A stretch of DNA of 8,760 bases, taken from contig JAQXFT010000072.1 of assembly GCA_029005335.1 (NCBI GenBank), positions 1 through 8,760 on the forward strand, given 5' to 3'. Origin of the DNA: Oscillospiraceae bacterium. GTDB lineage: Bacteria; Bacillota; Clostridia; Oscillospirales; Ruminococcaceae. Positions 1 to 6,584 of the stretch are shown piece by piece. The notes below the pieces were generated by a model, which did no database searches, was not told the origin of the DNA, and worked only from the letters and a program-made list of their open reading frames with translations. Each line of letters opens with the position of its first letter. Positions within the stretch are counted from its first letter, which is position 1. A program made the position numbers and the translations under genes.

Positions 1-1322
1 AGGATTACTATGCTGAAAAAGGAGAAGAAATCACCGAAGAATCACCGATAAACAGTCATAAATTTAAATATAGTGATTTCGGCATAACCGATTTGAACGG
101 AGTCAGAATAGAATCACTTACTGCAACAATCGAATCCGATGCTGATATGAAAACTCTTATGTATGGCGGTGGTCTTAACGTTGTACATGGTTCTCCTGCC
201 GATACAGAATATGCTAAACAGGTTGCCGGAATAGAAGGTAAGGAAACAGCCGGCTACTGGTATAACGATATGGGTGCTGAAGAAATCGAAAAATTCGAGT
301 CTCAGGGCGTTGAATTCGGAGTAGAGCCTGCACAGGGCGTAACAGTAAGCAACTGCGGAACATATTATGAGGCATACTGGGAAGTTCCGGAGGCTGTTCA
401 GCCATATACAACAGGAAATAATTCAGATACAATTTCTTTCCAGTACTGGTATGGCGAGGAAGATGCAGAAGAATATACTGAGCTTGATACCGTAAAGCTT
501 ACCGGAGCAGCTCTGACATATACAAAGGCTGTAGTAGTTCCGTATACAAATTCCGTAAAGACAGCTGTCGATAAGGTTCTTACACTCGGAAGCGATGAGA
601 CAAATAAGATTGAAATTCCATATGAGGATTTGGGAATAGATGAGGATAAAGCCGTATATGCAATAAGATTTGATGTGTCAGCAGACAAGGATATAAAGAA
701 GCTTGTATACAGTCCGGCAACCTCTGTAACAAAGGACGCAATTACTGATAAGGAATACTGGTATCAGGAGGAATCAGATTATGTTGTGCTTAATGCGGGA
801 GATACAGCTGAAATTATGTGGATTGCTCCTGAATCAATAGCAAGCAGTACAGATATTAAGGATAACTTTATTGACCCGACAGGTAAGCTGTTCCTCGGAT
901 ACTGGTACGGCGAGGCAGATTCCATAACAGTAGACAATATTGAAGTTTATTATGCTGACAAGCCGGAAACCACAACTACAACAACAACTACCACAACTAC
1001 AACTACTACCACCACAACAACAACAACAACTACTACAACAGCTATGACTACAACAACATCTGCTACAACATCTGAAACAACAACAACAACTACAGAGCCT
1101 GCAAAGATAGTCTGGGGCGATGTCAATATTGACGGAAAAGTAGAAATTGCCGATGTAGTTGCAGCAGCAGCTTATGTAGGTGACCCGGATAATAATGCTC
1201 TTGAATCTCAGGGACTTATAAACGGTGACGTTCAGAATACAGGCGACGGACTTACATCAGGTGATGTACTCGCAATTCAGCAGTACCTTGCAAGTATTGT
1301 AGCAGAACTTCCTATAAAGTAA
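1..1322 (+). CDS. Dockerin-bearing secreted protein with tandem YWYGE modules, 5'-partial
   Basis: The reading frame is open back to the first complete codon at base 3, so the TTG at 93 is only an internal leucine codon and the gene begins left of the window. Numbered from base 3, 439 residues are visible. Residues about 20-174 and 201-319 form two related modules with no catalytic motif I recognise. Residues 323-364 are a threonine-rich linker. Residues 371-439 are a dockerin with two calcium-binding repeats, GDVNIDGKVEIADVV and NGDVQNTGDGLTSGDVL, the second followed by IQQYL. Dockerins bind cohesins of scaffoldins, so this protein is probably an extracellular component of a cellulosome or similar complex that handles plant polysaccharide. 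The modules are probably carbohydrate-binding or structural; a catalytic domain and the signal peptide, if present, lie upstream. The dockerin call is firm; the module function is inference. A terminator follows 13 nt after the stop. Confidence 0.9.
   Translation, partial: DYYAEKGEEITEESPINSHKFKYSDFGITDLNGVRIESLTATIESDADMKTLMYGGGLNVVHGSPADTEYAKQVAGIEGKETAGYWYNDMGAEEIEKFESQGVEFGVEPAQGVTVSNCGTYYEAYWEVPEAVQPYTTGNNSDTISFQYWYGEEDAEEYTELDTVKLTGAALTYTKAVVVPYTNSVKTAVDKVLTLGSDETNKIEIPYEDLGIDEDKAVYAIRFDVSADKDIKKLVYSPATSVTKDAITDKEYWYQEESDYVVLNAGDTAEIMWIAPESIASSTDIKDNFIDPTGKLFLGYWYGEADSITVDNIEVYYADKPETTTTTTTTTTTTTTTTTTTTTTTTAMTTTTSATTSETTTTTTEPAKIVWGDVNIDGKVEIADVVAAAAYVGDPDNNALESQGLINGDVQNTGDGLTSGDVLAIQQYLASIVAELPIK
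57..959 (+). repeat. Two diverged tandem protein modules inside the dockerin protein
   Basis: The repeat is at protein level. Module A (about bases 57-524) and module B (about 603-959) share the same order of landmarks. Each opens with a short strand and an aromatic-acidic turn (FKYSDFGI versus IPYEDLGI), then an ESDADMKTLMY / SADKDIKKLVY segment, then a first YWY (AGYWYNDM versus KEYWYQEE), a W-x-[AV]-P-E motif (YWEVPEAV versus MWIAPESI) and a closing YWYGE (FQYWYGEED versus LGYWYGEAD). The aromatic-rich, beta-prone composition resembles carbohydrate-binding modules, but I cannot assign a family. Module A may start further left because its upstream boundary is near the window edge. Confidence 0.65.
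969..1094 (+). repeat. Poly-threonine linker, ACN codon tract
   Basis: Bases 969-1040 encode 24 consecutive threonines using mixed ACA, ACT and ACC codons. An Ala-Met interruption and further Thr/Ser/Ala/Glu residues follow up to 1094. This is a typical flexible and probably glycosylated linker between modules and dockerin in ruminococcal secreted proteins. The near-trinucleotide repeat is a likely site of length variation. Confidence 0.9.
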
Positions 1323-1335
1323 AATTATTGATTAA

Positions 1336-1375
1336 AAGGCGGACGGCAATTAAGCTGTCCGCCTTGAATTTTTTT
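1336..1375 (+). terminator. Rho-independent terminator of the dockerin gene
   Basis: AAGGCGGACGGC (1336-1347) pairs with GCTGTCCGCCTT (1354-1365) as a 12-bp stem with one G-U pair and an AATTAA loop. After GAA comes a run of seven T (1369-1375). It lies 13 nt after the dockerin stop codon and insulates that gene from the cotJ operon. Confidence 0.92.
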
Positions 1376-1411
1376 CGGGCTGGCTTTCAGTAACTGTTTC
1401 AAGCTTCTCTG

Positions 1412-1419
1412 AATATAAT
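1412..1419 (+). promoter_or_regulatory. Possible -10 element of the cotJ operon
   Basis: AATATAAT lies about 50 nt upstream of cotJA in the only gap that could hold its promoter (1376-1447). It differs by one base from a sigma-E-type -10 (CATATAAT) and contains TATAAT, so it would also fit sigma-A. No convincing -35 of either class stands at the right distance. The cotJ operon of Bacillus subtilis is known to be sigma-E dependent, which is the reason for considering that factor here. Confidence 0.25.
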
Positions 1420-1467
1420 GTACTGTGCAGAATAAAGATTACTGCACGGAAAGGAGCGGTTTCAGTT

Positions 1468-1761
1468 ATGAATTTCAATCTGTTTGATGACCTTGATGAC
1501 AGGGTTGTATATAATAGAAATGTGCGTTCTGATATACCGGATAATATGTATATGAATCCGGATATTGCCATAGATGAAAAGAGCGTTGAAAATACTGATA
1601 ACAGCATGACATCATTTCCGGAACAGACTCCGCTTGCAATGGCATATGTGCCTTTTCAGCAGTGGGGAAAGGTTTATAACCCTGATGAGGGCTTTAAAAA
1701 GGGAACAATTTTTCCGGATTTGGATTTCCCGTTTATGAGGGGAGGCGGTCAGGGTGAATGA
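1468..1761 (+). CDS. cotJA: Spore coat-associated protein CotJA
   Basis: This is a 97-residue protein with the CotJA family core at residues 55-89: PLAMAYVPFQQW, then GKVYNPDEGFKKGTIFP and DLDFPF. The first 50 residues are acidic and low in conservation signals. There is no signal peptide or membrane segment. In Bacillus, CotJA and CotJC interact and are incorporated into the spore coat during mother-cell development. The ATG has AAAGGAG 11 nt upstream (1450-1456). The 3' end overlaps the cotJB start by 8 nt, as expected for a translationally coupled operon. Family and order (A-B-C) agree, so the call is firm; the coat location is taken from the family. Confidence 0.95.
   Translation: MNFNLFDDLDDRVVYNRNVRSDIPDNMYMNPDIAIDEKSVENTDNSMTSFPEQTPLAMAYVPFQQWGKVYNPDEGFKKGTIFPDLDFPFMRGGGQGE
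1737..1745 (+). promoter_or_regulatory. Ribosome binding site that fixes the cotJB GTG start
   Basis: GAGGGGAGG lies inside the end of cotJA with 8 nt between its last base and the GTG at 1754. This optimal spacing supports GTG as the cotJB start in preference to the in-frame ATGs at 1775 and 1778. Confidence 0.8.
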
Positions 1762-2002
1762 GCGTGAAGAACTTATGATGAAGATACAGAAGTATGATTT
1801 TACGCTTAAAGAGCTTAACCTTTACCTTGATACACACCCGAACTGCCGGAGAGCTTTGGCAATGTTCAATAAATATAAAAAGCTGAAATCTGATGCTGAA
1901 AAGGAATTTGCAGATGCCTACGGACCTCTTACACCGATTCAGAATAACAGTGCAAATCACTGGCACTGGGTAAGCGACCCATGGCCGTGGGAAAGGAGCT
2001 GA
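1754..2002 (+). CDS. cotJB: Spore coat protein CotJB
   Basis: This 82-residue protein begins at GTG and is close to the usual CotJB length. Family hallmarks are the N-terminal helical segment with LYLDTHPNCRRAL (residues 23-35) and the tryptophan-rich tail after DAYGPLT (54-60), with HWHW and DPWPWE at residues 69-80. It is predicted soluble and small, with no enzymatic motif. It overlaps cotJA by 8 nt and ends 9 nt before cotJC, so the three are one transcription unit. CotJB is required for normal coat assembly of the CotJ proteins in related spore formers; its biochemical role is not known to me. Confidence 0.94.
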   Translation: MNEREELMMKIQKYDFTLKELNLYLDTHPNCRRALAMFNKYKKLKSDAEKEFADAYGPLTPIQNNSANHWHWVSDPWPWERS

Positions 2003-2011
2003 TTATATAAT

Positions 2012-2626
2012 ATGTGGATTTATGATAAAAAGCTTCAGTATCCCGTAAATATAAAGAATCCGAATCCAAAGCTGGCAAAGGTTATAATATCACAGCTTGG
2101 AGGGCCTGACGGTGAATTAGCAGCCTCTCTGAGATATCTTAATCAGAGATATACAATGCCGTCAGATAAGGTAAAGGGTTTGCTTACAGATATAGGTACA
2201 GAAGAGCTTGCACACGTTGAAATGATTTCAGCGATTGTATATCAGCTTACAAGGAATCTTAGCATTGAGCAGATTAAGGAAAGCGGATTTGATACGTATT
2301 TTGTCGACCATACGGCAGGACTTTATCCGATATCAGCTTCGGGAGTACCTTTTACGGCGTCATATTTTGGAGTAAAGGGCGATGCAATAACGGACTTGAC
2401 AGAGGATATGGCAGCGGAGCAGAAAGCCAGAACGACTTATGATAATATACTTCGGCTTGCTGATGACCCTGATGTCAGAGACCCGATTAAGTTTCTGCGT
2501 GAGCGTGAAATAGTACATTTTCAGCGTTTCGGAGAAGCACTGAGAATTATTCAGGATAATCTCAGTCCCAGAAATTTTTATGCCTGCAATCCGTCCTTCG
2601 ACAAGAAATGCGGTATCAGGAAATAA
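2012..2626 (+). CDS. cotJC: CotJC, manganese-catalase-like spore coat protein
   Basis: This 204-residue protein belongs to the Mn-catalase family, a four-helix ferritin-like fold, and is shorter than stand-alone Mn-catalases (about 260-300). The metal-binding set appears complete: E35 (GPDGELAASLRY), E65 and H68 (GTEELAHVEM), E136 (DMAAEQKAR) and H169 (REIVHFQRFGEAL). These match the five ligands known for the dimanganese site, so hydrogen peroxide dismutation is plausible, though not shown by the sequence alone. No secretion signal is present; the expected location is the forming spore coat. AAAGGAG (1992-1998) lies 13 nt before the ATG, at the end of cotJB. The gene ends just before a hairpin terminator. 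Confidence 0.95.
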   Translation: MWIYDKKLQYPVNIKNPNPKLAKVIISQLGGPDGELAASLRYLNQRYTMPSDKVKGLLTDIGTEELAHVEMISAIVYQLTRNLSIEQIKESGFDTYFVDHTAGLYPISASGVPFTASYFGVKGDAITDLTEDMAAEQKARTTYDNILRLADDPDVRDPIKFLREREIVHFQRFGEALRIIQDNLSPRNFYACNPSFDKKCGIRK

Positions 2627-2635
2627 CAGATAAGA

Positions 2636-2671
2636 AAATCCGTCTCCGGATATTCCGGAGACGGAGCTTTA
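2636..2671. terminator. Bidirectional terminator between convergent operons
   Basis: CCGTCTCCGGA (2640-2650) and TCCGGAGACGG (2654-2664) form a perfect 11-bp stem with a TAT loop. On the minus strand the stem is followed by ATTTTCTTAT, a fair U-tract for the polysaccharide operon. On the plus strand the run after the stem is weaker (AGCTTTAATTT). It lies 13 nt after cotJC and 9 nt after the glf stop codon, so it probably serves both. Confidence 0.85.
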
Positions 2672-2673
2672 AT

Positions 2674-3792
2674 TTAAGCTGAGATAATTTTCTCGTACAT
2701 ATCAAGTGCTGATGCAATTACAGCGTCCATATCGTAGTATTTGTATTCTCCCAGACGGCCTCCGAATATCACTTTATCTTCTTTTTCTGAAAGCTTTTTG
2801 TAATCCAGATAAAGCTGATTATTTTTATCATCATTTACGGGATAATAAGGCTCGTCACCGGGTTTCCATTCGGAGGAATATTCACGGCTGATTACAGTTT
2901 TCGGGAGGTCGCTGCCGTTTTCGTCCTTACCGAATTCAAACCATTTATGCTCTATGATTCTTGTCCATGGAGTTTCGGAGTCGGTATAGTTTACAGCAGC
3001 ATTTCCCTGAAAATTAGGCTTATCAAGAATTTCATTTTCAAATTTTACTGAGCGGTATTCGAGAGTACCGAGCTTATAGCCGAAATATTCATCAATAGCA
3101 CCGGTATAAATTATTTTTTCGGCGATTTTATCAAGCTCTTCCTTGTGTCCGAGGTAATTTGTGCTGAGGCGTACTTCTATACCGTCAAGCATATTCTGAA
3201 TCATTTTTGTATAGCCTCCGATTGGAATACCCTGATAAAGAGCATTGAAGTAGTTGTTGTCGAAAGTAAGGCGTACGGGCAGACGTTTTATTATAAATGC
3301 CGGTAAATCTTTGCAATCACGTCCCCATTGTTTTTCTGTATAGCCTTTTATAAGCTTTTCATAGATATCCCTTCCGACAAGGCTTATAGCCTGTTCCTCA
3401 AGATTACGGGGTTCTCCGGTAATTTCCTTTTTCTGCTGGTTGATTTTTTCAAGAGCCTCCTGAGGAGTAACGACTCCCCACATCTTATTGAAGGTATACA
3501 TATTGAACGGCAGTGAATAAAGCTCGCCTTTATAGTTGGCAACAGGACTGTTTGTGAATCTGTTGAACTCTGCGAACTGAGTAATATATTGCCATACTTT
3601 TTTATTATTGGTATGGAAGATATGTGCGCCATATTTGTGAACATTTATGCCCTCAGTTTTTTCAGTGTAGATATTTCCGGCAATATTCGGTCTTTTGTCT
3701 ATAACGAGAATATTTTTTCCGGCTTTGTGAAGTCTTTCGGCTAAAGTTGAACCATAAAGACCCGAGCCGACTATAAGATAATCATATTTCAT
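2674..3792 (-). CDS. glf: UDP-galactopyranose mutase
   Basis: This flavoenzyme interconverts UDP-galactopyranose and UDP-galactofuranose, the donor for galactofuranose in surface glycans. From the ATG at 3792 it has 372 residues, normal for bacterial Glf. The FAD-binding start YDYLIVGSGLYGS is followed by VIDKRPNIAGN and the family signature KYGAHIFHTNN. Substrate and flavin contacts fit the family: Y151 and W156 in GYTEKQWG, R170 and R174 in IIKRLPVR, R278 in PWTRIIEHKWF, and R346, Y352 and D354 in GGRLGEYKYYDMDA. A TTG at 3798 has better spacing to GGAG (7 nt against 13 for the ATG) and overlaps the upstream stop as TTGA, so a 374-residue start is possible. I prefer the ATG because Glf proteins usually begin right at the YDYIIVG strand. 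It is the last gene of the operon. Confidence 0.96.
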   Translation of the reverse strand: MKYDYLIVGSGLYGSTLAERLHKAGKNILVIDKRPNIAGNIYTEKTEGINVHKYGAHIFHTNNKKVWQYITQFAEFNRFTNSPVANYKGELYSLPFNMYTFNKMWGVVTPQEALEKINQQKKEITGEPRNLEEQAISLVGRDIYEKLIKGYTEKQWGRDCKDLPAFIIKRLPVRLTFDNNYFNALYQGIPIGGYTKMIQNMLDGIEVRLSTNYLGHKEELDKIAEKIIYTGAIDEYFGYKLGTLEYRSVKFENEILDKPNFQGNAAVNYTDSETPWTRIIEHKWFEFGKDENGSDLPKTVISREYSSEWKPGDEPYYPVNDDKNNQLYLDYKKLSEKEDKVIFGGRLGEYKYYDMDAVIASALDMYEKIISA

Positions 3793-3794
3793 TT

Positions 3795-5027
3795 TCAATT
3801 TTTCACTCCAGTTATTTTCAGAAGCTTTGCAACCATCTTTTTTATGCGAAGCTTTCTTTTTGTTTTTATGCAGTCATTATTTACAGAGATATAAAGATTT
3901 TCACTTTTTCCTGTTTCCAGTTTCCGGAGAGCCTCTCTGTATTTTCTGAGAGCTTTTTTGTCAGAGGATTCGCCGTTGTTTACCTTTATGGTGCTGAAGG
4001 AAAGGTTATCCCTTTTTGCTCTGAGGTGCTGGGAAGAGATTATATCTTCCGGAGAGGACTGGGAGAAGGAAAAGCTTTTTTCACAGAGCTTCCATATATT
4101 CAAGCCCTGTTCCGTACGGATAATAACGCTGTTTTTTCCGGCAGAATCTGCATTTTCGGGCTTGTAATCATCACCGACCGCAATATCACACAGTCGGTTG
4201 AGCTTGTCAAAACAGTAAAGACAGCGTTCCGGCATGAAATATTCCTTGACTTTCATACGTTCAGTTTTAGGCAAATCGGTATGAGTTCCGTCGGAATATG
4301 TCAGGCGTACATTTCCCGGCCAGCCTCCGGCTTCCTTTGTACGGAAATAGAAATTCGTCAGTTTTTTGCCCTTTGAAGCGGGGTGCTGTTTAAAGTAGTC
4401 CACTACTCCGTAATTCATGGTTTTATCGCAGAAAAGACCTATAATAAGATAATTTTCTCTTTTCAGTCTGTAAAGCTTTATGACATTTATAATTCCCTGA
4501 ACGGCACACGGTACAGCAACGATAATGAGCTTTTCATCGGGGTGTGAAATCATATGCTTTATTGTCTTTTCGTGTGAAACAGTAAGGTAACGGCTTTTGG
4601 GTGAGGATTCAAGTGACTGATTTTTTTCAAAGCGTAAAGTTCCGAGAAGATTATCATAGTTATATCCGTTTACCAGATAGGCGGAATCATAGATATTCTG
4701 TTGCAGAAGCTGTTTAACCAGCTGTGTTACGACACCTCCGCTTGTTGAAGCTCTGAGTATATCCTTTGAATTGGTTTTCGCAGATATTATATTTTTATAA
4801 TCTCCGAGAAGATAGCGTTCTGTATTTTTTATTTCTCCGTGTCTGATATTTCCTCCGGCACATACTTTAAGGCACATACCGCAGGATATGCAGGAGTCCT
4901 GATTTATTTCCGGTATATACATACCTTTTTTTCTGCTGAAGCTTATGCATTTTTTCGGACATACCGCAACACACGCACCGCATGAGACACAAAGATTATT
5001 TTCAACAGTTTTCCTGATTGTCTGCAT
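3795..5027 (-). CDS. Two-[4Fe-4S] ferredoxin / FrhB-FdhB-like protein of glycan clusters
   Basis: This 410-residue protein has two N-terminal [4Fe-4S] binding motifs: C13-x2-C16-x2-C19-x3-C23P and C46-x2-C49-x2-C52-x3-C56. It continues with features of the coenzyme F420 hydrogenase/dehydrogenase beta-subunit domains: RASTSGGVV (92-100), AVPCAVQG (171-178), C200, and C269/C272/C280 leading into DIAVGDDY (281-288). True F420 enzymes work in methanogens and actinobacteria. Homologs in polysaccharide clusters of gut Firmicutes and Bacteroidetes are common, and their substrate is unknown to me. It is cytosolic, with no membrane span. Context suggests a redox step on a sugar or lipid-linked intermediate, or delivery of reductant; Glf needs a reduced flavin, which makes electron supply to Glf one idea only. 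AAAGGA sits 10 nt before the ATG. Its TGA overlaps the TTG start candidate of glf. Confidence 0.88.
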   Translation of the reverse strand: MQTIRKTVENNLCVSCGACVAVCPKKCISFSRKKGMYIPEINQDSCISCGMCLKVCAGGNIRHGEIKNTERYLLGDYKNIISAKTNSKDILRASTSGGVVTQLVKQLLQQNIYDSAYLVNGYNYDNLLGTLRFEKNQSLESSPKSRYLTVSHEKTIKHMISHPDEKLIIVAVPCAVQGIINVIKLYRLKRENYLIIGLFCDKTMNYGVVDYFKQHPASKGKKLTNFYFRTKEAGGWPGNVRLTYSDGTHTDLPKTERMKVKEYFMPERCLYCFDKLNRLCDIAVGDDYKPENADSAGKNSVIIRTEQGLNIWKLCEKSFSFSQSSPEDIISSQHLRAKRDNLSFSTIKVNNGESSDKKALRKYREALRKLETGKSENLYISVNNDCIKTKRKLRIKKMVAKLLKITGVKN

Positions 5028-5042
5028 AGATTAAATATCCTT

Positions 5043-6566
5043 TCAGCACATCTTGCGTTTAAGTTTGCTTTTTACAAGCTTTATGGTATTTTTCATATTG
5101 GGATTTTTTATATTTATTATTATAAACAGTATATTTGAAACTGCAAAGCATATCACAGCCTTTATTATTAAACCAGCAACACCGCTTCTGAACGGAAGGC
5201 AGGCATAATATGAGGCTGTACAAATCAATACACAAATCAGTGTACTGAAAAGAAGCTGAATATAATATTTTCCTGATGAAATTCTGAAGATATATTTGAA
5301 TACGGTATAATTTTCCCACGGAACAGATACAAGCATACTCAGGATTGTTGAAAATATAACGCCGTTGAGTCCGATTATATGGACAAGAATAAGATTTGCC
5401 GTTACATTGACTATAATCATAATATATGGTCTGAATCTGTCCTCCCACCAGATACCTGCAGCATCTTTATAAGTCAGCATTACACGTCTTATCTGATATA
5501 CATAGAAATATACTGCCAGCAGTAATACTATGCTGAAATCCAGCATATTTTCTTTTTTTACCCAAATCTCCATGAATGGCTGATAGAGACAGAGCAGGCA
5601 GACCGTACATACAATAGTAATCCATGAATTAAGAAAGCTTATAACATTAAAATCCTGATATACCTTTTCCTTGCTTTCTGTTTCGAGGCTGTTTCCTATA
5701 CCGGCAGTAATTGAATCATAGACTGTTGTCATTATTCCGATAATGGCATTCATTATGTAGTAATAATTTCCGTACTTTCCGACGATAGTCAGACCCAGAA
5801 CGGCAGAAATAACAATATTGTCAGCTGCGTGCATTATAACGGAATTTGCCTTTGTTCCGAAGAGAGCGATTATTTTCCTGGTAATGGCTTCACGCTGTTC
5901 CTTCCGGATTTCGCCCCGGCATTTATACTGAGGGAACATTTTATCTACAATTATGGAGTTTGCAATATTTGTTATAACTGTTGAGACAGGAAGCCAGATT
6001 ATGTATAAGTAATAATTTCTGAAAGCAAGCATGACAATTATCTGCATTACATACATAAAGGTCTGAAGAACGATAGACCTTTTGCTTATTATATCGGTTC
6101 GCTGGTGTGCTGTAAGCAGGGATTGCTTGTATGCAAACATAAAGTAGCTTATTACGGTATTGCCGAGATATATGAGATAGAGTACATAGAGGCTTACATC
6201 ATCAGGAACGCCGTCCTTTACAAGATATTTCAGAAATGGCAGAAGTATTATTCCTATGGTCAGAATAATCAGCCCTATATATCTGTAAAGTCTGCGGTAA
6301 AGATTGAGCAATGCACATATAGTTTCAGAATCATCTTCTGCAATCGGTTTGTACATACTGTATACCAAAGCACTTCCTACACCCAGTTCCGCAAGGCTCA
6401 GAAAGCTCAGAATTGAAGTAAACAGGCTGTTCAGACCGACATAATCATTTCCCATGACATATATCATTACAGTACGCACAGCGAAAGGACCTATTATTGC
6501 TATTAATCTGAAGAGAAATCCGAATATTATATTTCTGACAGCATTTTTAGTTCTTTGTAATTTCAT
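5043..6566 (-). CDS. Polysaccharide flippase, Wzx type
   Basis: This 507-residue membrane protein belongs to the MOP superfamily polysaccharide exporters, which flip lipid-linked oligosaccharides across the cytoplasmic membrane. Hydrophobic segments by eye are near residues 12-37, 44-70, 95-113, 126-147, 164-182, 186-207, 307-330, 343-361, 378-413, 436-455 and 464-486, with weaker ones at 235-290, giving roughly 12-14 spans. The N-terminal block GLNSLFTSILSFLSLAELG, then GSALVYSMYKP, is characteristic of Firmicutes members of the family. The C-terminus is basic (KSKLKRK), expected to be cytoplasmic. The translation start has a modest GGCGGGA site about 12 nt upstream. It lies 18 nt after the pyruvyl transferase gene and 15 nt before the ferredoxin-like gene. 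The carried glycan cannot be read from sequence. Confidence 0.93.
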   Translation of the reverse strand: MKLQRTKNAVRNIIFGFLFRLIAIIGPFAVRTVMIYVMGNDYVGLNSLFTSILSFLSLAELGVGSALVYSMYKPIAEDDSETICALLNLYRRLYRYIGLIILTIGIILLPFLKYLVKDGVPDDVSLYVLYLIYLGNTVISYFMFAYKQSLLTAHQRTDIISKRSIVLQTFMYVMQIIVMLAFRNYYLYIIWLPVSTVITNIANSIIVDKMFPQYKCRGEIRKEQREAITRKIIALFGTKANSVIMHAADNIVISAVLGLTIVGKYGNYYYIMNAIIGIMTTVYDSITAGIGNSLETESKEKVYQDFNVISFLNSWITIVCTVCLLCLYQPFMEIWVKKENMLDFSIVLLLAVYFYVYQIRRVMLTYKDAAGIWWEDRFRPYIMIIVNVTANLILVHIIGLNGVIFSTILSMLVSVPWENYTVFKYIFRISSGKYYIQLLFSTLICVLICTASYYACLPFRSGVAGLIIKAVICFAVSNILFIIINIKNPNMKNTIKLVKSKLKRKMC

Positions 6567-6584
6567 ATCTTATGAATCCCGCCT

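Noticed and set aside
93..95. TTG as the start codon of the dockerin gene
   Set aside because: The same frame is open to the left edge and encodes sequence that aligns with the start of the second module, so the gene is simply cut by the window.
969..1094. Short-period repeat as a CRISPR-like or non-coding satellite
   Set aside because: It is in frame, encodes threonine throughout and sits exactly between the modules and the dockerin, so it is a protein linker.
4026..4376. 116-codon open frame on the plus strand
   Set aside because: It is antisense to the iron-sulfur protein gene, has no ribosome binding site or recognisable domain, and the minus-strand gene has strong family motifs throughout.
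3795..5027. Literal annotation as a coenzyme F420 hydrogenase beta subunit
   Set aside because: No partner hydrogenase subunits are nearby and the operon is devoted to glycan synthesis, so only domain similarity can be claimed.
5059..5448. 129-codon open frame on the minus strand
   Set aside because: It overlaps the flippase gene in another frame and has a tyrosine/cysteine-rich composition typical of out-of-frame reading of membrane protein DNA.
6105..6416. 103-codon open frame on the plus strand
   Set aside because: It is antisense to the flippase gene and shows no family resemblance or translation signal.
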